NCBI GenBank assembly: GCA_964553405.1
Contig: CAZKLS010000061.1
Span: 1 to 16,788, forward strand
Origin: DATIRA01 sp964553405
GTDB lineage: Bacteria; Pseudomonadota; Gammaproteobacteria; Steroidobacterales; Steroidobacteraceae
Length of the DNA stretch: 16,788 nt
Direction of reading: 5' to 3'
The translations under genes and the position numbers were made by a program. How positions within the stretch are numbered: the first letter of the stretch is position 1; each line of letters starts with the position of its first letter. The notes beneath the pieces are model-generated. The model made no database searches. It saw only the letters and a list, made by a program, of their open reading frames with translations, and was not told the origin of the DNA. This document shows, in pieces, positions 1-5,460 of this stretch.

Positions 1-383
1 GGCGACTTCGCCTCGAGCCACTTGGCGCAGTTTTCCTCGATGGTCTGCATGCCGCCGATGCCCGCGCCGATCGCGACGCCGATGCGCGGCGCATTCTCAT
101 CGTCCACCTCGATCCCCGCCTCGCGGATCGCCTGGGCGGCTGCCGCGAACGCGAACGGGACGAACGGATCGAACTTGCGCAGGTCCTTCGGCGCCATGTA
201 CTGCTCGGCGTCGAAACCCAGCGCCTGGCCGCCGATGCGGACCGGGAACGCGCTGACGTCCATCTTGGTGATCGGGCCGATGCCGCTGCGGCCGTTGACG
301 ATGCCGTCCCAGGCCGCGGCGACGCTGCTGCCGAGAGGGGATACGATGCCAAGTCCGGTGACGACGACTCTGCGCTTCGTCAA
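1..383 (-). CDS. fabF: 3-oxoacyl-ACP synthase II (FabF), N-terminal part, cut by window edge
   Basis: Beta-ketoacyl-ACP synthase II condenses malonyl-ACP with a growing acyl-ACP in cytoplasmic type II fatty-acid elongation. Only the first 127 residues are in the window. They open with TKRRVVVTGLGIVSPLG, followed by a segment containing GFDAEQYMAPKDLRKFDPF and then IGVAIGAGIGGMQTIEENC, the standard N-terminal thiolase-fold pattern of FabF. The catalytic Cys and His residues lie beyond the left edge. The start is a TTG at 381-383: it gives the usual family N-terminus, has AGGGGAG six bases upstream, and the first in-frame ATG lies about 40 codons inside the conserved domain. The gene follows acpP by 75 bases on the same strand, the common acpP-fabF order, and is probably co-transcribed with it. 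Identification is secure from order and motifs. Confidence 0.95.
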   Translation of the reverse strand, partial: MTKRRVVVTGLGIVSPLGSSVAAAWDGIVNGRSGIGPITKMDVSAFPVRIGGQALGFDAEQYMAPKDLRKFDPFVPFAFAAAAQAIREAGIEVDDENAPRIGVAIGAGIGGMQTIEENCAKWLEAKS

Positions 384-389
384 GCTGGG

Positions 390-396
390 CTCCCCT
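390..396 (-). promoter_or_regulatory. Ribosome binding site for fabF (decides the TTG start)
   Basis: On the minus strand the bases read AGGGGAG, with a six-base spacer to the TTG at 383. This strong Shine-Dalgarno match is the main reason for accepting a TTG start, since no in-frame ATG or GTG exists close by. Confidence 0.7.
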
Positions 397-458
397 GGCA
401 GACCCTTACAGTCGTTGTGTCGCACCGCCTTCCGTGGCGGCTACGAATTCATGCAGTG

Positions 459-701
459 TCAGGCCTGGCTGCGACGCTCGTTGATGTAGTCGATGGCCTG
501 CTGAACCGTCGTGATCTTCTCGGCGTCCTCGTCCGGGATCTCGGTCTCGAACTCTTCCTCGAGCGCCATCACGAGTTCCACCGTGTCGAGCGAATCGGCA
601 CCGAGGTCGTCGACGAACGAGGAGTCGTTGGTGACCTCCTCCTCTTTCACCCCCAGCTGCTCGGCGACGATTGCCTTGACCCGCTGTTCGATACTGCTCA
701 T
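459..701 (-). CDS. acpP: Acyl carrier protein
   Basis: An 80-residue acidic acyl carrier protein that holds acyl intermediates on a 4'-phosphopantetheine arm in the cytoplasm. The attachment motif GADSLDTVELVMALEEEF is present, with the modified serine at residue 37. The recognition helix II is rich in Glu and is followed by IPDEDAEKI and VQQAIDYI, so the four-helix fold is complete. Length equals the family norm (about 78-80). The frame stays open upstream to an ATG at 728, but that would add nine residues. The ATG at 701 gives the canonical MSSIEQRVK start and has AGAGGAA nine bases before it. It sits between fabG (112-base gap) and fabF (75-base gap), the classical arrangement. A separate promoter in the upstream gap is likely, since ACP is needed in large amounts. 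Confidence 0.98.
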   Translation of the reverse strand: MSSIEQRVKAIVAEQLGVKEEEVTNDSSFVDDLGADSLDTVELVMALEEEFETEIPDEDAEKITTVQQAIDYINERRSQA

Positions 702-710
702 GTGTAGTTG

Positions 711-717
711 TTCCTCT
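711..717 (-). promoter_or_regulatory. Ribosome binding site for acpP
   Basis: The minus strand reads AGAGGAA, nine bases before the ATG at 701. It lies downstream of the alternative ATG at 728 and so supports the shorter, family-standard acpP start. Confidence 0.6.
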
Positions 718-765
718 GTGGAGAACATTGCCGGTCGGCACCGAGGCCCCCGACATGGGGCGCGT

Positions 766-796
766 ATTCTAGTTGAACCCCGTCACCGGGGTCCAA
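766..796 (-). promoter_or_regulatory. Possible acpP promoter
   Basis: In the fabG-acpP gap the minus strand carries TAGAAT at 771-766, five of six matches to a sigma70 -10 box. Upstream is a poor -35 candidate, TTGGAC at 796-791, with a long 19-base spacer. The predicted transcript would start near 759, giving a leader of about 58 bases before acpP. The weak -35 makes this tentative; the same bases also form an inverted repeat, described separately. Confidence 0.4.
773..796. repeat. 24-base imperfect inverted repeat upstream of acpP
   Basis: Arms TTGAACCCCG (773-782) and CGGGGTCCAA (787-796) flank TCAC. Nine of ten positions are self-complementary, and the tenth would be a G-U pair in the minus-strand transcript, where the loop reads GUGA, a GNRA tetraloop. 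It lies about 20 bases after the fabG stop and covers the spacer of the possible acpP promoter. No run of T follows on the minus strand, so it is not a standard intrinsic terminator. It could be an operator, an mRNA-stabilising 3' hairpin for fabDG, or neither. Confidence 0.6.
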
Positions 797-813
797 CAGG
801 CGAGAAAACGCCC

Positions 814-1554
814 TCAAATCATATACATGCCGCCATTGACATGCAGCGTTTCGCCTGTCACGTAGCCGGCCCCGGGTGAGGCCAGGAACGCGACCGCCTG
901 GGCCACGTCCTCGGCCGAGCCGAGCCTCCCGAGCGGCACCTGGCGTTTCAGGGCCTCGCGTTGCTCCTCGCCGAGCGCCTCGGTCATGTCCGTGACGATG
1001 AAGCCGGGGGCAACGGCATTGACCGTGATGCCGCGGGATCCGACCTCCCGCGCGAGGCTCTTCGTGAAGCCGATCATGCCGGCCTTCGCCGCCGCGTAGT
1101 TGGCCTGGCCGGCGTTGCCCATCACGCCGACCACGGAGGTGATGTTGATGATCCTCCCGCGCCGGGCCTTCATCATCCCGCGCAGCACGGCCTTGCTGGT
1201 CCGGTACACCGAGCTCAGGTCCGTCTCGATCACGGTCGCCCAGTCCTCGGCGCTCATGCGGAGCAGCAAGCCGTCGCGAGTGACGCCGGCGTTGTTGACC
1301 AGGATCGTCGGCGTCCCCTCGTTCGCTTCGACGTCCTTGAAGCAGGCTTCGACCGACTCCGGGCTGGACACGTCGAGCACGACCGCGCGGCCCTGCAGGC
1401 CCGCCTCGCCGAGGTACGCGGCGATCGCGGCGGCGCCGGCCGCGCTGGTGGCCGTCCCGATCACGCGAGCGCCCCGCCGCCCCAGTTCGAGCGCGATGGC
1501 CCGGCCGATGCCACGCGTCGCACCGGTGACGAGCGCAATGTCGTTTTCAAGCAT
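814..1554 (-). CDS. fabG: 3-oxoacyl-ACP reductase FabG
   Basis: An NADPH-dependent short-chain dehydrogenase that reduces 3-ketoacyl-ACP to 3-hydroxyacyl-ACP in the cytoplasm. The 246 residues match the family length. Visible landmarks are the cofactor loop TGATRGIG (10-17), NNAG (87-90), the catalytic serine in NITSVVG (Ser140), YAAAK (Tyr153, Lys157), PGFIVTDM, and the C-terminal GYVTGETLHVNGGMYM typical of FabG. One oddity: the residue aligned with the tetrad Asn (ETNLSSVF in E. coli FabG) is Asp112 here (ETDLSSVY, codon GAC). The ATG at 1554 has AGGAG seven bases upstream. The start overlaps the end of fabD by 8 bases, implying translational coupling, and acpP follows. The neighbourhood supports FabG over other short-chain dehydrogenases. 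Confidence 0.96.
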   Translation of the reverse strand: MLENDIALVTGATRGIGRAIALELGRRGARVIGTATSAAGAAAIAAYLGEAGLQGRAVVLDVSSPESVEACFKDVEANEGTPTILVNNAGVTRDGLLLRMSAEDWATVIETDLSSVYRTSKAVLRGMMKARRGRIINITSVVGVMGNAGQANYAAAKAGMIGFTKSLAREVGSRGITVNAVAPGFIVTDMTEALGEEQREALKRQVPLGRLGSAEDVAQAVAFLASPGAGYVTGETLHVNGGMYMI

Positions 1555-2500
1555 CCGGAGACTCCTGGCTGGCCGCGATTGCCCTGGCCAGCGATTCGGG
1601 ATCGTCGACGGCGATCATCGTGAGCCCGGGACCGCGCGCGATGCGACGGTTCAGCGAAGTCAGCACCTTGCCCGGTCCGCACTCTACGATCGTCGTCACG
1701 CCGCTTTCGATCATCGCGCGCACCGTGTCCGCCCAGCGCACCGGCTTGTAGAGCTGTTCCTGCAACGCGCTGCGGATCCCGTCCGGCTCAGCGTGCCGAC
1801 GGACCTCGACGGTGTACACGTCCGGCACCTGCGGACGACGCAGCTCGGTGACCGCAAGCTTCTCTGCGAACCTCTCGGCGGCACCCCGCATCAGGCTGCT
1901 GTGCGACGGCACGCTGACTGGCAACAGCACGGCGCGCTTCGCACCGCGCCCTTTCGCGACGTCGATGGCACGCGCGACGGCGGTTGCGTGACCGGCGATC
2001 ACGACCTGGCCTGGAGCATTGAAATTGACGGCCTCGACGACCTCGCTGCCCGCCGCTTCCGCGCAGGCCGCCTCCACTTCCGCATCCTCCAGCCCCAGCA
2101 CGGCCGCCATCGCGCCCGCGCCGACCGGCACCGCCTGCTGCATCAAGCGGCCGCGATGACGCACCAGTTCCGTCGCCGCGCGGAAATCGAGTGCCCCGGA
2201 GCAGACCAGCGCCGAGTATTCCCCGAGGCTGTGGCCGGCCATTGCCGCCGGACGCAGTTGCGCGTGGCCCTGCAACGCGCGCCAGGTCGCGACGCCCGCG
2301 GCGAGCATCGCGGGCTGGGTCTTCTCGGTCAGCGCGAGTTCCTCATCCGGACCCTGCTGGCACAGTGCCCAGAGGTCGTAGCCGAGCACCTCCGAGGCCT
2401 CCGCGAACGTGGCTTCGACGACCGGCTCCGAGCGGGCCAGCTCGCCCAGCATCCCGGTCGACTGGGAGCCCTGTCCCGGAAACACGACGGCAATGGACAT
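1547..2500 (-). CDS. fabD: Malonyl-CoA:ACP transacylase FabD
   Basis: Transfers the malonyl group from CoA to ACP, supplying the extender unit for fatty-acid synthesis in the cytoplasm. The 317 residues are near the usual 310. The protein begins AVVFPGQGSQSTGM. It has the nucleophile motif GHSLGEYSALV (Ser91), the substrate-carboxylate arginine in RHRGRLMQ (Arg116), the catalytic histidine in PVSVPSHSSLM (His200), and the late ECGPGKVLTSLNRRI motif. The ATG at 2500 has AGGAA seven bases upstream. It is the first fab gene here and overlaps fabG by 8 bases. A possible -10 box (TATAAT) lies at the end of the preceding rhombosortase gene. fabH and plsX, frequent upstream partners, are absent. Confidence 0.97.
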   Translation of the reverse strand: MSIAVVFPGQGSQSTGMLGELARSEPVVEATFAEASEVLGYDLWALCQQGPDEELALTEKTQPAMLAAGVATWRALQGHAQLRPAAMAGHSLGEYSALVCSGALDFRAATELVRHRGRLMQQAVPVGAGAMAAVLGLEDAEVEAACAEAAGSEVVEAVNFNAPGQVVIAGHATAVARAIDVAKGRGAKRAVLLPVSVPSHSSLMRGAAERFAEKLAVTELRRPQVPDVYTVEVRRHAEPDGIRSALQEQLYKPVRWADTVRAMIESGVTTIVECGPGKVLTSLNRRIARGPGLTMIAVDDPESLARAIAASQESPDA

Positions 2501-2547
2501 CTGTAGGTTCCTGCTCCCGAGGGCGCCTGCCCGTGGATCTGGGCCGG

Positions 2548-2553
2548 ATTATA
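2548..2553 (-). promoter_or_regulatory. Possible fabD -10 box
   Basis: The minus strand reads a perfect TATAAT across the rhombosortase stop codon, 47 bases before the fabD ATG. The expected -35 position (near 2571-2576) reads CCGGCC, which is not a match, and there is no TG extension. It could be a weak or activator-dependent promoter for fabD-fabG-acpP-fabF, or chance. Confidence 0.35.
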
Positions 2554-3145
2554 GCGGTCGCGCCCGATCGGGCCGGGTGCAGAGGATCGCGAGGCCGCAG
2601 ATCAGCCCCCCGATGGCCCCCCAGGCGTGCGCCTCATGAATGACCGGCAGGCTGATCGTGCCGCCGGTGAACGGCAGCGGACCCGCGAAGTACTCCCATG
2701 CCAGCTTAGCCGCAAACAGCGCCGCGACGGACAGCGTGAGCCAGTCGGCGTCCCGCCTGAGCGCGGCGGCCAGCCCCGCCGCCATGCACCCGTGCAGCGT
2801 GCCTGAGAAGCCGACGTACCAGGCGAGCCCGGGTTCGAACCAGAGGAAACCTATGTCGACGGCCGCTGTCGAAACCAGCAGGATCAGCAGCCACTGGAGA
2901 TTCGTGTACTCACGGCCGAACAGCCACCACACCAGCAGCACGCCAGCGAGGTTCCAGCCGAGATGAGCCCGGTCCCAGTGCACCAGGTGCCCGGTCACGA
3001 GGCGCCAGGACTCGCCGGCCAGCACCGCGGCCCGCTCGTAACGCAGCGCCTGCACGAGCTCGCTGCCGGCCAGGTGGAGCAGGACCAGCAGCACGACGAC
3101 GGTTGCCGGCATGATCCATCGCTTGGCCTTCGGCACCTTGAACAC
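2549..3145 (-). CDS. rrtA: Rhombosortase (rhomboid-family serine protease, RrtA type)
   Basis: A 198-residue polytopic inner-membrane protease of the compact rhombosortase branch of the rhomboid family, which as a family cleaves proteins carrying a C-terminal GlyGly-CTERM sorting tag after export. Seen here: about six hydrophobic segments; GHLVHWDRAHLGWNLAG with the rhomboid HxxxN pair (His61, Asn65); the serine motif GFSGTLHG (Ser114); and the histidine motif EAHAWGAIGG (His173). These residues and the short length fit rhombosortase better than GlpG. The start is a GTG at 3145 with an AGG about seven bases upstream; an ATG at 3112 would shorten the cytoplasmic N-terminus by 11 residues. It is divergent from gspG and precedes fabD by 48 bases. 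No GlyGly-CTERM substrate is encoded in the window. Confidence 0.88.
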   Translation of the reverse strand: MFKVPKAKRWIMPATVVVLLVLLHLAGSELVQALRYERAAVLAGESWRLVTGHLVHWDRAHLGWNLAGVLLVWWLFGREYTNLQWLLILLVSTAAVDIGFLWFEPGLAWYVGFSGTLHGCMAAGLAAALRRDADWLTLSVAALFAAKLAWEYFAGPLPFTGGTISLPVIHEAHAWGAIGGLICGLAILCTRPDRARPL

Positions 3146-3181
3146 GCTAGACCTGGCGCACGACGGCGCCGCAGCTCCATT

Positions 3182-3190
3182 TGCTATTAT
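3182..3190 (+). promoter_or_regulatory. Possible extended -10 promoter of the gsp operon
   Basis: The plus strand reads TGCTATTAT: a TG extension, one base, then TATTAT (five of six matches to TATAAT). No good -35 is visible at the 17-base position. Transcription would start near 3197, leaving about 28 bases before the gspG ATG. Confidence 0.45.
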
Positions 3191-3191
3191 C
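3186..3191 (-). promoter_or_regulatory. Possible rrtA -10 box, overlapping that of gspG
   Basis: The complement of the gspG -10 region reads GATAAT on the minus strand, five of six matches. It would start an rrtA transcript near 3179, with a leader of about 34 bases. The -35 region is weak. The two divergent genes may share one symmetrical AT-rich core. Confidence 0.3.
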
Positions 3192-3224
3192 CGCAGACTT
3201 TACCGGGAACACCTGACCACCGCG

Positions 3225-3704
3225 ATGAACGCTGAACCGAACGCCCTGCCCGCCTTCGCCCGCCGCCACCCGCCCGTCCGTCGCCACTCGCTGGCGGGCT
3301 TCACGCTGATCGAGATCATGGTCGTGGTCGTCATCCTCGGCATTCTCGCCGCGCTGGTGGCGCCGAACGTGATCCGCAGGATCGACGACGCGCGTGTCAC
3401 GAAGGCACAACAGGACATCCGGGCGTACGAGACCGCGCTGAATCTCTACCGCATGGACAACTTCCGCTACCCGACGACCGACCAGGGACTGAAGGCGCTG
3501 GTCGAGAAGCCCTCGGACCCGAACGTGCGCAACTGGAAGCAAGGCGGCTATATCGACGGCTTGAAGAAGGATCCCTGGGGCAATGACTACGTCTACATCG
3601 CCCCCGGGACCCGCGGCGAATACGATCTCTACACCCTCGGTGCCGACAATGCTCCTGGCGGCGAGGGTCCCGATGCCGACGTCACGAACTGGAACATCGA
3701 GTAG
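3225..3704 (+). CDS. gspG: T2SS major pseudopilin GspG
   Basis: Major subunit of the type II secretion pseudopilus, a periplasmic piston-like filament that helps push folded proteins through the outer-membrane secretin. The 159-residue precursor has a 25-residue basic leader ending LAG, then FTLIEIMVVVVILGILAAL. Prepilin peptidase should cut between Gly25 and Phe26, and Glu30 is the +5 glutamate. The mature 134 residues show the GspG signatures PTTDQGLKALVEKP, DPWGNDYVYIAPG and EYDLYTLGADNAPGGEG, the last including the calcium-binding loop. The ATG at 3225 is chosen because the open frame upstream runs into the divergent rrtA gene. Its ribosome site is weak (GGGAA, about 15 bases away). It is the first gene of the operon here; gspF or gspE, commonly upstream, are missing. 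Confidence 0.96.
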   Translation: MNAEPNALPAFARRHPPVRRHSLAGFTLIEIMVVVVILGILAALVAPNVIRRIDDARVTKAQQDIRAYETALNLYRMDNFRYPTTDQGLKALVEKPSDPNVRNWKQGGYIDGLKKDPWGNDYVYIAPGTRGEYDLYTLGADNAPGGEGPDADVTNWNIE

Positions 3705-4254
3705 CCGTCCGGCACGCTCGCGCTCCACGACCGCCTCGGGCTTCACGCTGCTCGAGCTGCTGGTCGTCATAGTCATCATCGGCATCATCACCAGCATGGC
3801 CGTCGTTTCCGTGCGCGTGCTCGGCGGCGACCACCAGCTCGACGAGGAAGCACGCCGGTTGCGCGCCGTGCTGTCGCAGGCGCGCGAGGACGCGATGCTG
3901 GAGGGCCGCGACGTCGGCGTCCGCCTGGATGAGGCCGGTTACGATTTCGTGCGCTACGACGGGCGCAGGAACACCTGGGATCTCGTCATCGACGACCCGC
4001 TGCTGCGCGAGCGACGCCTGCCCGACGGCCTGCGGGTCGGGCTGCGGCTCGAGGACCGCGAGCTGCGCCTGAAGCTCAGGGCGGTCCCGACGGTCGAGCA
4101 GCAACCGCTGCCGCAGCTGATGCTGCTGGCATCCGGCGATCTGGTGCCTTTCGAAATCCTGCTGCGCCGCGACGGCAGCGACCAGGAGCGGGTGATCCAG
4201 GGCCTGGTGGACGGCACCATCCAGGTCCGCTCGAGCGACGAAGATGAGGCCTGA
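3673..4254 (+). CDS. gspH: T2SS minor pseudopilin GspH
   Basis: Minor pseudopilin of the T2SS pseudopilus. The precursor of about 193 residues has a Ser/Thr/Arg-rich leader ending ASG, then FTLLELLVVIVIIGIITSM, with cleavage predicted after Gly23 and Glu28 as the +5 residue. The rest fits GspH: a QAREDAMLEGRDVGVRLDEAG stretch after the N-terminal helix, then beta-rich sequence ending in RDG and GLVDGTIQVR. The start is uncertain. The ATG at 3673 lies inside the gspG end (32-base overlap) but has GGCGAGGG a few bases upstream; an earlier ATG at 3649 has no clear ribosome site, and nothing suitable lies after the gspG stop. It overlaps gspI by 11 bases. Confidence 0.9.
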   Translation: MPTSRTGTSSSRPARSRSTTASGFTLLELLVVIVIIGIITSMAVVSVRVLGGDHQLDEEARRLRAVLSQAREDAMLEGRDVGVRLDEAGYDFVRYDGRRNTWDLVIDDPLLRERRLPDGLRVGLRLEDRELRLKLRAVPTVEQQPLPQLMLLASGDLVPFEILLRRDGSDQERVIQGLVDGTIQVRSSDEDEA

Positions 4255-4837
4255 GCTCCCGATACTTCCGGTGCGTCCGGGCCCGGCAGCGCGCGCCGCG
4301 GGCTTCACGCTGATCGAGGTGCTGGCGGCACTGGTGATCGTCGCGCTGGGCATGCTCGGCGTCATCGAGGCCGTGACCCAGAACGCCAGGAACGGCAGCT
4401 ACCTCCGCGACAAGACGCTGGCGCACTGGATCGCGATGAACGTGATCACCGAGAGGCGGCTGCAGCCCTCCCCGCCTGACATCGCGGAGACTTCCGACGA
4501 GATCGAATACGCCGGCGCGCGCTGGCGCTGGACGCTGCGCGTCTCGGAGACACCGGTCGAGAGCATGCGCCGGATGGACGTGTTCGTGCGCCCGGCCGAC
4601 GCGCCGGAGGATCAGGCGCTGGCGACACTGACCGGCTTCTACGGCTCGGCGATCGGCGCCGCCGGTGGCAGCACGCTGGACTGGAACGGGGTACCGCCCG
4701 GCTCGGGCCCTGCCGGCGAGGAGGCAGAGGAGGAAGGCGAGGATGGCGAGGACGGCGCCGACGGTACTCCTCCCAGCGAGCAGCAGCCCACGCCTGAGCG
4801 GCCGGATGACGACGACGACGAGGCGCCGACCCAATGA
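4244..4837 (+). CDS. gspI: T2SS minor pseudopilin GspI with a long acidic C-terminal tail
   Basis: Minor pseudopilin that nucleates the GspI-J-K tip of the pseudopilus. The leader ends RAAG at residue 20, then FTLIEVLAALVIVALGMLGV with Glu25 at +5. The core contains LAHWIAMNVITERRLQ and RWRWTLRVSETPVESMRRMDV, good GspI signatures, and ends near LATLTGFYG (about 133). Family members usually stop about there, at 120-130 residues. This one continues for some 65 residues: a Gly/Pro linker, then 39 residues (159-197) of which 18 are Asp or Glu, including a run of five Asp. The coding DNA of the tail has GAG/GAC-type repetition around 4715-4765. The frame is intact, and the ATG of gspJ overlaps the stop by 4 bases, so this is an extension and not a frameshift into gspJ. 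Confidence 0.93.
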   Translation: MRPELPILPVRPGPAARAAGFTLIEVLAALVIVALGMLGVIEAVTQNARNGSYLRDKTLAHWIAMNVITERRLQPSPPDIAETSDEIEYAGARWRWTLRVSETPVESMRRMDVFVRPADAPEDQALATLTGFYGSAIGAAGGSTLDWNGVPPGSGPAGEEAEEEGEDGEDGADGTPPSEQQPTPERPDDDDDEAPTQ

Positions 4838-5460
4838 AGGTTCCTCATTGGCCCGGGCGCACGCGCGGCTTCACGCTGATGGAGCTGCTGGTCGCGATGG
4901 CGATCTTCGCGATCATCGGCTCGCTCGCGCTCGGCGGATACACGGAACTGCAGAAACAGACGGAGTACGCCGAGCAGCGCCTCGAGCGCGTGCGCGAGGT
5001 GCAGCGCGCCGTGCAGGCGATCGCGCAGGACCTCGCGCAGCTCGAACCACGGCCGGTGCGCGAACCGCTCGGTGAGTCCTACGTGCCGGCCGTCTATGCC
5101 GGGGTCTCGGTGGACTACCGTCTCGAGTTCACGCGGTCCGGCTGGAGCAATACGGCCGGCATCGAGCGGCCGACGCTGCAGCGCGTCGGTTATCGCCTCG
5201 ACCAGGAGGGCCTGTGGCGCGACCACTGGCCGGTGCTCGACCGGACGCTCTCCGTCGAACCGGTCCGGCGCAAGCTGCTCGGACAGGTCCGGTCGGTCCG
5301 CTTGCGCTTCCTCGACGGCAGCCGCGAATGGGTCGAGCGATGGCCGGCAGAAGTCGCGGGCGGCCGGCCCGACCTGCGCTCGCGACCGGCGGCCGTGGAG
5401 ATCACGCTTGAGCTCGAGGACTGGGGCGAGGTCACGCGGCTGATCGAGGTCGCCGGATGA
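4834..5460 (+). CDS. gspJ: T2SS minor pseudopilin GspJ
   Basis: Minor pseudopilin of the trimeric tip complex with GspI and GspK. The 208-residue precursor has a 12-residue leader (MKVPHWPGRTRG), then FTLMELLVAMAIFAIIGSLAL, with cleavage after Gly12 and Glu17 at +5. The helix continues as ALGGYTELQKQTEYAEQRLERVREVQRA with the QxxAQDLAQLEPRPVR segment characteristic of GspJ. The later RRKLLGQVRSVRLRFLDGSREWVERWP and PAAVEITLELEDWGEVTRLIEV segments also match the family. Length is normal. Start and stop overlap the neighbours as ATGA on both sides (4834-4837 with gspI, 5457-5460 with gspK), the sign of a translationally coupled operon. Confidence 0.96.
   Translation: MKVPHWPGRTRGFTLMELLVAMAIFAIIGSLALGGYTELQKQTEYAEQRLERVREVQRAVQAIAQDLAQLEPRPVREPLGESYVPAVYAGVSVDYRLEFTRSGWSNTAGIERPTLQRVGYRLDQEGLWRDHWPVLDRTLSVEPVRRKLLGQVRSVRLRFLDGSREWVERWPAEVAGGRPDLRSRPAAVEITLELEDWGEVTRLIEVAG

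Noticed and set aside
425..440. Small hairpin (CCGCC / GGCGG) between acpP and fabF as a terminator
   Set aside because: Only five GC pairs around a six-base loop and no T-run on the minus strand; the genes are normally co-transcribed.
729..813. Small RNA or tRNA gene in the fabG-acpP gap
   Set aside because: No tRNA-like fold or internal promoter elements; only the palindrome and a possible -10 box are visible.
1100..2506. Plus-strand open frame antisense to fabG and fabD
   Set aside because: The minus strand carries fully motif-supported fabD and fabG; the antisense translation has no recognisable features.
3111..3224. Upstream extension of gspG to an ATG at 3111
   Set aside because: It would overlap the divergent rrtA start and the predicted promoter, and add 38 residues unlike any prepilin leader.
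4718..4765. GAG/GAC-rich repetition in the gspI tail as a separate repeat element
   Set aside because: It is short, irregular and in frame, and is better explained as low-complexity acidic coding sequence; reported as part of gspI.
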